NCBI RefSeq assembly: GCF_041262585.1
Contig: NZ_JBGCBZ010000029.1
Span: forward strand, 21,378-85,377
Reading direction: 5' to 3'
Origin: JAOEGB01 sp041262585
GTDB lineage: Bacteria > Actinomycetota > Actinomycetes > Streptosporangiales > Streptosporangiaceae
Length of the DNA: 64,000 nt
Shown: piece by piece, positions 1 through 8,345 of the stretch
Layout: each line of letters begins with the position of its first letter
Position numbering within the stretch: position 1 is the stretch's first letter
Notes under the pieces: generated by a model
Seen by the model: only the letters and a program-made list of their open reading frames with translations
What the model was told of the DNA's origin: nothing
Database searches by the model: none
Program-made: the position numbers and the translations under genes

Positions 1-984
1 GCCGTACGCCTTACGGGTCTCCGCGATGTTCCGCGCGATGTACGGCTCTTCCTTGCCCTGCTGGTTCGGCCTGACCTGGAACTGCTCGACCAGAGCGGGA
101 TAGACGCTGCCGATGAGGATCGCCGAGAGGACCAGCAGCCCGAACGCGACACCCGGCCACATCCCGCCCGGCCGGATGACGCCCGCGAAGAAGATCAGCG
201 CGCAGATCAGCGCGATGACCGCCAGGATGCCCTTCGCGGGGAGCACCGCGCTGACGTCGGTGTAGGAGGCGCCGTGCACGAAGCCGCGGGTGGAGAACAC
301 CAGCTCATAGCGGTCGAGCCAGTAGGCCAGCGCCTTGAGCAGGACGAACACGCCCAGCAGCACGGAAAGGTGAGCGCGGGCCGCCCGCGACGCCTGCACC
401 CCGCCCGGCGACTGGATCCGGAACCCGCCGTAGAGGTAATGGACGACCGCCGCCGCGATGATCGACAGGATGACGGCCGTGAACAGGAAGTTCAGCACCA
501 TCCGGATGAACGGAAAGGTGAACATGAAGAACGACACGTCGATGCCGAACTGCGGGTCCTTCTGCCCGAACGGCGTGGCGTTCGCGAACAGCAGCCAGGT
601 CTTCCACTGTCCCGCGACCGACGATCCCGTGAACAGGGCCAGGATGCCCATGCCGATCAGGAACACCAGCCGCCGGTGCGGGTCGACCGCGACGCGGTAG
701 CGGTCCGCGCCCTGCGGGCCGCCGAACATCCCCGGGCCGAACATCGGCCGCATCCGGTGCGCCAGCACCATGTTGCCGCCCACGATGCCCACCATGAGAA
801 GGGCGCCCACCAGGAACAGCAGCACCTGGGTGACAAGCATCTTGGAGAACACCGACGAGAAGTCCACCGAGTCGTACCAAAGGTAATCGGTGAAGATCCC
901 GGCGAAGATCAAAAGTAACACCACGACCGTCACGACGGCGATCGTGACGGGAATCAGTAGTCGCGGCCTTCGGGGCAAGCGCAT
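1..984 (-). CDS. UPF0182 family membrane protein (N-terminal part)
   Basis: Large integral membrane protein of the UPF0182 family, function unknown. The gene reads into the window edge, so only about the first 328 residues are visible. The start is ATG at 984 (MRLPRRPRLLIP), with a basic N-terminus, then hydrophobic helices at about residues 10-32 and 48-70 and several more further on. Family-typical stretches are LWYDSVDFSSVF and DPQFGIDVSFFMF. Its neighbour is the PDZ-Lon protein gene transcribed in the same direction, as in mycobacteria (Rv3193c/Rv3194c). No strong ribosome site precedes the ATG, so the exact start is uncertain. Confidence 0.9.
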   Translation of the reverse strand, partial: MRLPRRPRLLIPVTIAVVTVVVLLLIFAGIFTDYLWYDSVDFSSVFSKMLVTQVLLFLVGALLMVGIVGGNMVLAHRMRPMFGPGMFGGPQGADRYRVAVDPHRRLVFLIGMGILALFTGSSVAGQWKTWLLFANATPFGQKDPQFGIDVSFFMFTFPFIRMVLNFLFTAVILSIIAAAVVHYLYGGFRIQSPGGVQASRAARAHLSVLLGVFVLLKALAYWLDRYELVFSTRGFVHGASYTDVSAVLPAKGILAVIALICALIFFAGVIRPGGMWPGVAFGLLVLSAILIGSVYPALVEQFQVRPNQQGKEEPYIARNIAETRKAYG

Positions 985-1108
985 CGCCCGTCCGGCTCCG
1001 GGGCTCCGGAAGCTCAACGCCAACCCCTTGTCTCAGAGCAACGGTCCGTGCCTGGCAACCTACACCGCGAAAAGCGCGGTCGTGATCCAGAAGCCGGTCT
1101 CCCTCAGG

Positions 1109-2155
1109 CTAGCTCGCGGGGCAGGCGGGCACGTCGCCGGAGCCGGTCCGCAGCGCGTCCATCGCCTTGACCGCGCCTTCGAGCGTCTCGACCTTGACCA
1201 GGCGAAGCCCTTTGGGGACGGCCCGCACGGCGTCCGCGCAGTTGCCGGAGGGCGTGAGGAAGATCGTCGCCCCGGCGCTCCGCGCGCCGACCATCTTCTG
1301 CTCGATTCCGCCGATGGGCCCGACGTTGCCGTTGGGGTCGATGGTCCCCGTGCCCGCGACCGACTTCCCTCCGGTGATCCCGCCCGGCGTCAGCTTGTCG
1401 TAGATCCCCAGAGAGAACATCAGCCCGGCGCTCGGCCCGCCGACCTGGCCCACGCTGATGTCGACCTTGAACGGGAACTTGTACGCCGACTGCATCCGCA
1501 CGCCCACCAGGGCCTTGCCCTCGTCGGACCTGGCCGTGGTGATCGTGACGTCGGTGGAGGCCGTCCCGCGCTTCACTGTGAACCGGACCGGCTCACCCGG
1601 CTTGTGCTTCTGTACGGCTGCCGCGACCGATTCCAGCTCGGCGACCGGTGTGCCGTCGACGGCCGTGATCTCGTCCCCCGGTTTGAGCTTTCCGTCGGCG
1701 GGCTGCCCCTTGTCGGTCTCCGCCACGGAGACCGCCTTCTGGATGGGGATCTTCAACGCGTTCAGCGCCGCGGCGGTCGCCGACTGCTGGGAGTCGGTCA
1801 TCTCCTGGGTGTTCTGCTCCTCGACCTCTTTTAACGTCGAGGTCTTCGGGAAGATCGCCTCTTCGGGGACGACCGCGACGGTCGGGTCCACCCAGCCGCG
1901 CAGCGCGGTCAGCAGGTCGAGGCGGTTGTCCGGGCCGCCCTGGTAGGCGACGGTTACGAGGCTCAGCTTGCCCTCGGTCGGGTAGGTCTGGTGTCCCGAG
2001 ATGCTGATCACCGGCTTGCCCTTGACGTCCCCGATCGTGTTCTCGGTGGGCCCCGGGCTCAGCACGACGTACGGCACGGGCAGCACGGCGCTGATGAGCG
2101 CCAGCGTGAGCGCGAGGAAACCCGCCACCAACAGGGTCAGAGCGCGTCGGGACAT
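1109..2155 (-). CDS. YlbL-type PDZ and Lon-like (S16) serine protease
   Basis: Membrane-anchored protease, 348 aa. One N-terminal transmembrane segment (about residues 5-30) is followed by an extracytoplasmic region, a PDZ domain (about 135-210, with KPGDEITAVDG) and a Lon-type S16 proteolytic domain. The catalytic Ser is S242 in GGPSAG and the catalytic Lys is K287 in IEQKMVGARSAG, so the Ser-Lys dyad is intact. There is no AAA+ domain, as usual for YlbL relatives. Substrates are unknown. It lies directly upstream of the UPF0182 gene, a pairing conserved in actinobacteria. The ATG at 2155 is followed at once by a basic-hydrophobic signal anchor, which supports the start. Confidence 0.9.
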   Translation of the reverse strand: MSRRALTLLVAGFLALTLALISAVLPVPYVVLSPGPTENTIGDVKGKPVISISGHQTYPTEGKLSLVTVAYQGGPDNRLDLLTALRGWVDPTVAVVPEEAIFPKTSTLKEVEEQNTQEMTDSQQSATAAALNALKIPIQKAVSVAETDKGQPADGKLKPGDEITAVDGTPVAELESVAAAVQKHKPGEPVRFTVKRGTASTDVTITTARSDEGKALVGVRMQSAYKFPFKVDISVGQVGGPSAGLMFSLGIYDKLTPGGITGGKSVAGTGTIDPNGNVGPIGGIEQKMVGARSAGATIFLTPSGNCADAVRAVPKGLRLVKVETLEGAVKAMDALRTGSGDVPACPAS

Positions 2156-2184
2156 GAAGGAACTCTATGCGGTCCCCCGGGACC

Positions 2185-2610
2185 CTAACCGCAGGCGCCG
2201 ACCCACTCGGCGTCGCCGTCGGCGAACACCTGGTGCTTCCAGATCGGAACCTCGTCCTTGAGATCGTCGATCAGCTTCCGGCAGGCCTCGAACGCCTCGC
2301 CCCGATGGGGGCACGCGACCGCCACGACGACCGCGATGTCGCCCAGCCGAAGGTCGCCGACTCTGTGCACGGCCGCGAGCGCCGTCACCGGGTAGTCGCC
2401 CGCGACCTTCTCCGCCACCTGGCGGAGCACCTCCCCGGCCGATGGATGGGCCGAATAGGACAGGAGCGTCACCGGTCTGCCGTGATCCTGCTCGCGCACG
2501 GTCCCGACGAAGACGGCCGTGCCCCCCGCCGCGTGATCCCCGACGGCGCCCAGCACCTCGTCCACGGACAGCGGAGTGTCCCGAATCCCCAGCAACCGGA
2601 TGACATCCAC
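2185..2610 (-). CDS. moaE: Molybdopterin synthase catalytic subunit MoaE
   Basis: Large subunit of molybdopterin synthase, which with thiocarboxylated MoaD inserts the dithiolene sulfurs into precursor Z in molybdenum cofactor synthesis. Family features are GGTAVFVGTVREQD, YSAHPSAGEV, HRVGDLRLGD, CPHRGEAFEAC and the Lys-rich end LKDEVPIWKHQ, whose lysines match the active-site lysines of MoaE. I chose the GTG at 2610 (VDVIRLLGI) because homology begins there and a G-run precedes it; an ATG 33 bases upstream is possible. No moaD lies nearby, so it must be elsewhere. The gene sits alone between the PDZ-Lon protein and an epimerase. Confidence 0.88.
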   Translation of the reverse strand: MDVIRLLGIRDTPLSVDEVLGAVGDHAAGGTAVFVGTVREQDHGRPVTLLSYSAHPSAGEVLRQVAEKVAGDYPVTALAAVHRVGDLRLGDIAVVVAVACPHRGEAFEACRKLIDDLKDEVPIWKHQVFADGDAEWVGACG

Positions 2611-2724
2611 CCCCCGAGAGTAATATGCGCGCCCTTCCCGCAACTCCGCGACATTGCCCTACCGAAGATCGCCCCTTCTGTGGCCAACCGGTGTGCGAGG
2701 GGGCGCGGCCGTGTCTGGACTGAA

Positions 2725-3795
2725 TCAAACACGCCGTTTGCGGCGGGCGACGCGGACGATGGCGGCGGTGCCGATGACGGCCACGGTGGCACCCGCGGCG
2801 GTGATCGTGGCCTCCTTGCCGGACAGGCGGCGGCCGACGACGGCGTGCTTGCCCTCGCTCAGCTCCAGCAACTCCTGCAGGGCGGCGGCGTTCGTCCAGC
2901 TCGGTTTCCAGCCGGCCTCGCGGAGGGAGGCGCAGTCGACGACCCATGGATAGACGACATAGTGCAGGTCGGTCGCGGGGGCGGGGGTGATGCCGAGCCG
3001 GTGCAGGCGCTGCGCGGTGCCGAAGGTCAGCCCGGCGGGCAGCTCGAAGCGGCGCAGCCCGGAGATCTCCTCGACCTGGTCCATCTCCAGCCAGCCGTCG
3101 GAGCCGACGGCGACCACGCCCGTCACCTGGCCGAGCGCGGCGAGCTCCAGCGCGGACACCAGGTCCTCCACGTGGCAGAACTGCCATCGCGGCAGGCAGC
3201 CCTTGACCACGAGCAGCCGGGGAGCCTCGAAGTGGCGGGTGACGACGGTGTCGATGCCCTGCCCCACCAGGGCGGCGGGGCGCAGGACGGTCACTTCGAG
3301 ACCGGGGTGCGAGCGCAGCGAGCGCCGGACCAGCGCCTCGGTCTCCAGGTAGTCCCCGACCACGCCGGTGTCGGGCTCCGCCGCGACGGGCGCGTCCTCG
3401 GGCAGCGGCACCGCGTTGTCGGCGGCCGCGCCGTACACCATCGCGCTGGTGACGAGCACGACCCGGCGGACGCGCGCGGCCGCGCAGGCGGTGAGGACGG
3501 TCTGGGCGGCCCGGAGGTTGTAGCGGCGGCGCTCGGCCGCGTCGGAGTTCAGCGAGTCATTCGTCCCAAGATGGACCAGAACATCCACATCTGAGATCCG
3601 GTTCGCCAAGAGCGGATCACGGATGTCAAGGACGCGCCAGGTGACGTCCGGGACGTCGCCGCGGTGGTCGTCGATGGCCACGACTCGGCGGAAATCCGCA
3701 GACGAGGCCACTTTCGCGAGGAACGCCCTGCCGATTCCAGAGGCGGCGCCGGTGACGGCGACGACGGGCGGACGAAGGCGTTTCGAGGTAGGCAC
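2725..3795 (-). CDS. NAD-dependent epimerase/dehydratase (extended SDR) with C-terminal membrane anchor
   Basis: 356-aa extended short-chain dehydrogenase/reductase. The nucleotide-binding motif is VAVTGAASGIGRAF near the N-terminus, followed by the acidic strand end VVAIDD. VYG and a YLETEAL segment occupy the active-site region, but the usual YxxxK is not clear, so catalytic activity is uncertain. The last 30 residues form a hydrophobic helix followed by ARRKRRV, which suggests a C-terminal membrane anchor, unusual for the family. The GTG at 3795 is preceded by GTGAGGA at good spacing. Substrate unknown, probably a nucleotide sugar. It is divergent from the metalloprotease gene at 3878. Confidence 0.82.
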   Translation of the reverse strand: MPTSKRLRPPVVAVTGAASGIGRAFLAKVASSADFRRVVAIDDHRGDVPDVTWRVLDIRDPLLANRISDVDVLVHLGTNDSLNSDAAERRRYNLRAAQTVLTACAAARVRRVVLVTSAMVYGAAADNAVPLPEDAPVAAEPDTGVVGDYLETEALVRRSLRSHPGLEVTVLRPAALVGQGIDTVVTRHFEAPRLLVVKGCLPRWQFCHVEDLVSALELAALGQVTGVVAVGSDGWLEMDQVEEISGLRRFELPAGLTFGTAQRLHRLGITPAPATDLHYVVYPWVVDCASLREAGWKPSWTNAAALQELLELSEGKHAVVGRRLSGKEATITAAGATVAVIGTAAIVRVARRKRRV

Positions 3796-3877
3796 GAGGT
3801 CCTCACTTTGCACTGACCCGCCCCACGGCGGATAACGTGGCGGATGTGGACTCCTCCATCCTGCACGAGGTGGCGCG

Positions 3878-5128
3878 GTGACTGACCTGCCAGGTCGCGA
3901 AAACGACCCCAACGAGAATCCGTTCGCCATGTTCGGCAGCCCGGAGCAGATAGCCGCGGCCATGCGGCAGTTCGCGGACATGCTGTCCGCCTCGCCGGAC
4001 GCCGGACCCGTCAACTGGGACATGGCGAAGAACATCGCCCGGCACGCCGTGGCCGCCGAGGGCGACCCGAGCGTCATGGAGGGCGAGCGACGCCAGATCG
4101 TCGAGGCGCTCAACCTCGCCGATCTGTGGCTGAACGAGGTGACGGCGCTCCCGAGCGGCGTGGTGAACCCGCAGGCGTGGAGCCGGTCGGAGTGGATCGA
4201 GAAGACCGTCCCGGTCTGGAAACAGCTGTGCGATCCGGTCGCCAACCAGATGGTCGAGACCATGGGCGGCACGCTGGGCGCGGCCGGGCTGCCACCCGAG
4301 GCGCAGGCCATGGCCGGGCCGCTCATGGGCATGCTGAAGCAGATGGGCGGCATGATGGTCGGCCAGCAGATCGGCCAGGCCATCGGCTCGCTCGCGCGGG
4401 AGGTGGTCGGCTCCTCCGACATCGGCCTGCCGCTCTCGGACACGGCCGCGCTGCTGCCCGGCGGGATCGCCACGTTCAGCGAGGGCCTGGAGACGCCGTC
4501 CGAGGAGATCAGGCTTTACCTGGCTCTGCGCGAGGCGGCGCACCACCGGCTGTTCCAGCACGTCCCGTGGCTGCGGGCGCATCTGCTCGGCGCCGTCGAG
4601 GAGTACGCCAGGGGGATCACCGTGGACGTCTCCGCCCTGGAGGAGAAGCTCCAGGGGCTGGACATCGGCAACCCGGCGCAGATCCAGGAGGTCCTCGGCG
4701 GGGGCGAACTGCTCAAGCCCGAGGAGACCGAGCAGCAGAGGGCCGCGCTGAGCCGTCTGGAGACCGCGCTCGCGCTGGTCGAGGGCTGGGTCGCGACGGT
4801 GGTCGACTCGGCCGCCGACGGCAAGCTGCCGTCCTCCGCCGCCCTGGCCGAGACCGTACGGCGCCGCCGCGCGACGGGTGGACCCGCTGAGCGGACCTTC
4901 GCCACGCTGGTCGGCCTGGAGTTGCGTCCAAGGAGGCTCCGCGAGGCCGCCGCGCTGTGGAAGGCGCTCGGCGACGAGCGCGGGATCGACGGCAGGGACG
5001 CCGTGTGGAACCACCCCGACCTGATGCCGACGGCGGACGACCTGAACAACCCGGAGTCGTTCGTCAAGGGCGAGGCCGAGCTGGACCTGTCCGCCCTTCA
5101 GGAGCCCAAGGACGACACAGGCCCTTGA
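3878..5128 (+). CDS. Zinc-dependent metalloprotease-like protein (DUF2342 type)
   Basis: 416-aa protein of the actinobacterial family annotated as zinc-dependent metalloprotease or putative hydrolase (Rv3195-like position). The key segment is LREAAHHRLFQHVPWL near residues 215-232, a zincin-like HHRLF..H arrangement rather than classical HExxH. A Gly/Met-rich stretch around residues 140-165 (GMLKQMGGMMVGQQ) is typical. The GTG start at 3878 is followed by MTDLPGREND. Real proteolytic activity is not established. It is divergent from the epimerase gene and followed by an intergenic region full of short repeats. Confidence 0.82.
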   Translation: MTDLPGRENDPNENPFAMFGSPEQIAAAMRQFADMLSASPDAGPVNWDMAKNIARHAVAAEGDPSVMEGERRQIVEALNLADLWLNEVTALPSGVVNPQAWSRSEWIEKTVPVWKQLCDPVANQMVETMGGTLGAAGLPPEAQAMAGPLMGMLKQMGGMMVGQQIGQAIGSLAREVVGSSDIGLPLSDTAALLPGGIATFSEGLETPSEEIRLYLALREAAHHRLFQHVPWLRAHLLGAVEEYARGITVDVSALEEKLQGLDIGNPAQIQEVLGGGELLKPEETEQQRAALSRLETALALVEGWVATVVDSAADGKLPSSAALAETVRRRRATGGPAERTFATLVGLELRPRRLREAAALWKALGDERGIDGRDAVWNHPDLMPTADDLNNPESFVKGEAELDLSALQEPKDDTGP

Positions 5129-5130
5129 TT

Positions 5131-5203
5131 TCCATATCGTGATCACGTGCTTTCCATGTCGTGATCGCGGATCTCCATGTCGTGATCATGCACGGGTTCC
5201 CGC
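5131..5203 (+). repeat. Three direct repeats TCCATRTCGTGATC running into a dispersed repeat copy
   Basis: The 14-mer TCCAT(A/G)TCGTGATC occurs at 5131, 5153 and 5174, spaced 21-22 bases. The third copy runs into CGTGATCATGCA-CGGG-TTCCCGC (5181-5203), the first of six dispersed copies of this motif in the window. No protein is encoded between 5129 and 5408. Confidence 0.8.
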
Positions 5204-5256
5204 ATGGCGGCTCTGATGTGCGACTTCGCGGTTCGCGATCTGGCACTGGCGCAATA

Positions 5257-5373
5257 TGCATGATCACGGATGACATCCGTACAGCTCAGTACGCACGTAC
5301 GGGAATCCGTGCGATCACGCGGTTGCATTGGAGCAGGACAAGGCGCCACCGCGGGAAACCGGGCATGATCACG
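5257..5373 (-). repeat. Two inverted copies of the CGTGATCATGC dispersed repeat
   Basis: TGCATGATCACG at 5257-5268 is the reverse complement of the repeat core. GCGGGAAACC-GGGCATGATCACG at 5351-5373 is a nearly full-length inverted copy. With the copy at 5181 this makes three in 200 bases, in both orientations, just upstream of the Nudix gene. Confidence 0.75.
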
Positions 5374-5408
5374 GCAAGGGGACGGCGGGGGTTGGGTAGG
5401 CTGCCGCG

Positions 5409-5954
5409 GTGAGCCTGCATCGTGACGCGCAAGCCGTGCTGACCGGGTGGTCGGCGCCGACGGCCGACGAGGAGCTGCTCCGCAAGGAGTTCCTGGACCA
5501 CCTGCACGCCTATGACGACGCCATGTCACGTGAATGCGTGCCGGGCCATCTGACGGCGACGACGGCCGTGCTGTCGCACGACGGCGCGCGGGTGCTGCTG
5601 ACCCTGCATCCCAAGGCGGGCATGTGGCTCCCGATGGGCGGCCATTGCGAGAGTGACGATCTCTCGCTTTTCCAGGCCGCCCTGCGGGAGGCGACGGAGG
5701 AGTCCGGCATCCCAGGTCTCGTGCTGCTGGACGGTCCGCTCGCCCTGGACCGGCACAAGGTCTGGTGTCACCCTCCGCACAGCTGGCACCTCGACGTCGA
5801 GTACGGCGCGGTCGCCCCGGCCGGAGCCGAGGCCGTGATCAGCGACGAGTCGCTCGACCTGCGCTGGTTCGCCATCGAGGAGATCCCCGAGCTGAGCGAC
5901 GAGGCGACCCGCCGGCTTGCCCGGCGAGCCCGGGAACGCCTGCACGCCGGCTGA
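5409..5954 (+). CDS. Nudix hydrolase
   Basis: 181-aa Nudix-fold protein that would hydrolyse a nucleoside diphosphate linked to another moiety; substrate unknown. The second half of the Nudix box is clear (REATEESGI, matching REUxEExGU), but the first half (GGHCESDDLS) departs from the canonical Gx5E spacing. This places it in the divergent group often annotated simply as NUDIX hydrolase. It starts with GTG at 5409 and ends just before a gene for a membrane-linked phosphodiesterase-like protein on the same strand. The upstream region is the repeat-rich gap described above. Confidence 0.85.
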   Translation: MSLHRDAQAVLTGWSAPTADEELLRKEFLDHLHAYDDAMSRECVPGHLTATTAVLSHDGARVLLTLHPKAGMWLPMGGHCESDDLSLFQAALREATEESGIPGLVLLDGPLALDRHKVWCHPPHSWHLDVEYGAVAPAGAEAVISDESLDLRWFAIEEIPELSDEATRRLARRARERLHAG

Positions 5955-6068
5955 CCGCGCATGGCGCCTCGGCCCCATCGTCACCGTACGGCCGGGGGCC
6001 GGGGCCTGCACATGATCTGCACATATGTCTTACGTCCCCTTTCATCTTCGCCGGTTAGGGTCGGCCCC

Positions 6069-7061
6069 ATGACGAAGGTCGACGTAGGCGGGGTGGTCAC
6101 GACTCCTCGGCGACGGCGTCGGCGGGTGCCCGCCGCGCTCGCGTGGGTGGCCGTCACACCGTTCGTGGTGTGGGCCGTGGCACGGCTGGCGGGGCTCGAC
6201 CGCTGGCCGGTCATCGTCGAGCTCATGACCGGCACGCCCTACGTCGCGGCCGCCTCACTGGGTGCGGCGCTGATCGCGGTGGCGTCTCGCAACCGGGCCG
6301 CCATCGCCGTGGCCGTGGTCACGTCCGTCATCATGGCCTGTGTGGTGCTGCCGCGGGCGTTCGGCTCCACGCCGACGGCCACCGGCCCGACGCTGAAGAT
6401 CCTCACGAGCAACCTGCTCTTCGGGAACGGCGACGCCCAGACCGTGGTCGACCTGGTGCGGCGCCTCGGCCCGGACGTCCTCACCACCCAGGAGCTCACT
6501 CCCGCCGAGGTCGAGGCCCTGAAAGCGGCCGGTCTGAGCACGCTTCTGCCGTACGAGCACGTGGAGGCGGGTGAAGGCCCCTCAGGCAGCGGGATCTTCT
6601 CGCGTTATCCGCTCACCGAGCTGCCGGACTTCGCACCCAGCGGAGGCCACAACATGCCGTCTGCCCGGTTCACCCTGCCGACCGGGCAGGTCGTCGAGAT
6701 CGTCGATGTCCACACCCTCGCGCCTCTGGGGCCGGACGTCGCGACCTGGCAGGCGGACCTCAAGTCGCTTCCTTCGCCGGCCGGCGGCGTGATCCGGATC
6801 CTGGCGGGCGACTTCAACGCCAGCCTCGACCACTCCGCGCTCCGGGACGTGCTCTCTCGGGGATACGCGGACGCCGCCGACGCGACCGGGACCGGTCTGA
6901 ACACGACCTGGCCCGCCAACAGGCGGCTCCCCCCGCTGATCACCATCGACCACGTGCTGTACGACCAGCGGGCGTCGGCCCTGAGCACCAGCGTGCACGC
7001 CGTGCCCCGAACAGACCACCGCGCCCTGTTCGCCGAGCTCCGCCTGGCCGTGAAGCCCTAG
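6069..7061 (+). CDS. Endonuclease/exonuclease/phosphatase family protein with N-terminal membrane segments
   Basis: 330-aa protein. Three hydrophobic segments lie in the first 100 residues, followed by an EEP-fold domain that probably faces outside. EEP motifs visible in order are ILTSNLLFGN, TTQEL (metal-binding Glu), DVHTLAP, LAGDFNAS and TDHRALFAEL (catalytic Asp-His). The family contains phosphodiesterases acting on nucleic acids, phospholipids or inositol phosphates; the substrate here cannot be told. The ATG at 6069 starts a basic leader (TTPRRRRRRVPAAL). The gene converges on the 7058 gene, sharing the palindromic CTAG as stop on both strands. Confidence 0.85.
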   Translation: MTKVDVGGVVTTPRRRRRRVPAALAWVAVTPFVVWAVARLAGLDRWPVIVELMTGTPYVAAASLGAALIAVASRNRAAIAVAVVTSVIMACVVLPRAFGSTPTATGPTLKILTSNLLFGNGDAQTVVDLVRRLGPDVLTTQELTPAEVEALKAAGLSTLLPYEHVEAGEGPSGSGIFSRYPLTELPDFAPSGGHNMPSARFTLPTGQVVEIVDVHTLAPLGPDVATWQADLKSLPSPAGGVIRILAGDFNASLDHSALRDVLSRGYADAADATGTGLNTTWPANRRLPPLITIDHVLYDQRASALSTSVHAVPRTDHRALFAELRLAVKP

Positions 7062-7636
7062 CTGAGGAGGGCGCGGGTGTTGTCCCAGCCTTCGAGGCCG
7101 GGATCGAGGCGGGAGATGTCGGCCGGTTTCCTGAGGCGGTGCCAGCCGGGGCCGGTGGCGACCATGCGAGGCCCCGGGGCCTGACGGCGCAGCCGTGCGA
7201 CCAGGTCGGGCTCGTCGAAGTCGGGAGCCGCCCAGTCCGGGAACGGCAGGCGCGCCGCGATGGCCACCGCTCCCCCGCCTTCGGCCTGGCAGACGGTGAT
7301 CTCGGCCCGGCCCAGCTCCCGGAAGAGCTTCCCGATCAGCAGAGGCGGCAGGTCCGGCGCGTCGGCGCTGATCACCACGCCCTCGGTTCCGTACGGGAGG
7401 GCCGCGAATGCCGCGGAAGGGGAGCCGATGGACAGCACGGGTGTGCCGGGCCAGGCGATCGCGTCGAGCCCCGGCACCCCGGCGGACAGGATCACGGGCT
7501 CGACCAGCTCCAGCCCGGCGGCCATCTCGTAGGTGTCCTCCGCCATGGCCAGCAGGAACTCGGCGGGATCGACGCCCGGGGGCGCGGCGTCGGCCATCGA
7601 GGGCGTGACCAGGACCGCGGCGATCCGGGTCAACAC
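7058..7636 (-). CDS. NTP-transferase-like protein (DUF2064/CofC-like)
   Basis: 192 aa. The segment VVISADAPDLPP resembles the metal-binding region of DUF2064 and CofC-type nucleotidyltransferase-like proteins, and the C-terminal LRKPADISRLDP is similar to their end. Function unknown. The GTG start at 7636 overlaps the stop of the upstream metallopeptidase gene within GTGTTGA, indicating translational coupling. The end overlaps the EEP gene by four bases. I assign the family from general sequence pattern only. Confidence 0.65.
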   Translation of the reverse strand: MLTRIAAVLVTPSMADAAPPGVDPAEFLLAMAEDTYEMAAGLELVEPVILSAGVPGLDAIAWPGTPVLSIGSPSAAFAALPYGTEGVVISADAPDLPPLLIGKLFRELGRAEITVCQAEGGGAVAIAARLPFPDWAAPDFDEPDLVARLRRQAPGPRMVATGPGWHRLRKPADISRLDPGLEGWDNTRALLS

Positions 7637-8145
7637 TCCTCCGGGGAGCCGCTGGCCGCCATGGAGAAGCCCTCGAGGAAGCCTCTGGCGCGTTCCGCCC
7701 GCGGGTAGCGCTCGACCAGGGCCCAGAACCTCGGGCCGTGACTCGGGACGAGCAAGTGGACCAGCTCGTGCATGATCACATAGTCTACGACCCAGGCGGG
7801 CATGCCCCGGAGCCGCGCGGAGAGCCTGATCGTTCCGTGGTCGGGCGTGCAGGAGCCCCACCTGTGAAGCTGGTTCTCGACCCAGCGCACGCTCGTGGGC
7901 GTGGCCCTGCCGTCCAGGTAGCGGTTCGACAGGTCCATCGCTCGATCGAGCAAGTCGTCGTCGCTCGGGCGCCTCCGTTGCTCCTTGGCGGCAAGCCGAT
8001 CGAGCATGCGGCGCACCCACTGCTCCTCGTCGGTCGTGCTGAGACCGGCAGGGAGCAACACGATGGTTTTGTCGCCATCGCGGTACGCGGAAACGGTTCG
8101 CCGCCGACGTGCGCTCCGACGAACCTCGACTGTCTCGGGGGGCAC
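7630..8145 (-). CDS. YgjP-like zinc metallopeptidase (DUF45/M48-like)
   Basis: Soluble metallopeptidase-like protein of about 171 aa. The zinc-binding motif HELVHLLVPSHGPRFW contains HELVH plus the downstream HGPRFW typical of the YgjP (DUF45) family, and QLHRWGSCTPDHGTIRLS is the conserved strand region before it. Substrates are unknown. I place the start at GTG 8145 (VPPETVEVRRSARRRRTV), where family similarity begins. An in-frame ATG at 8274 would add 43 unrelated residues overlapping the divergent promoter area of the ThiF-like gene. It overlaps the downstream NTP-transferase-like gene by seven bases. Confidence 0.8.
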   Translation of the reverse strand: MPPETVEVRRSARRRRTVSAYRDGDKTIVLLPAGLSTTDEEQWVRRMLDRLAAKEQRRRPSDDDLLDRAMDLSNRYLDGRATPTSVRWVENQLHRWGSCTPDHGTIRLSARLRGMPAWVVDYVIMHELVHLLVPSHGPRFWALVERYPRAERARGFLEGFSMAASGSPEEC

Positions 8146-8345
8146 ATATGAAAGGTAGCCGACACGCGCGGATTTCCACAGGGGGTGGAACGCGTTCTCC
8201 CTGGTCAATCGAGCAAACGCGACCTTGCGGGCATGGAAACTCCGCCGTCCCCCATGTTCAGCAGCCCCAATCACCCCGGTAATTATCCACAGCCCCCGGC
8301 ATTCCGGCCCGCATGGGGGGCGATGTGTGCCAAGGTCTGGCGGCT

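Noticed and set aside
5131..5373. CRISPR array
   Set aside because: Repeats are short, unequal and in both orientations, with no regular spacers and no cas genes.
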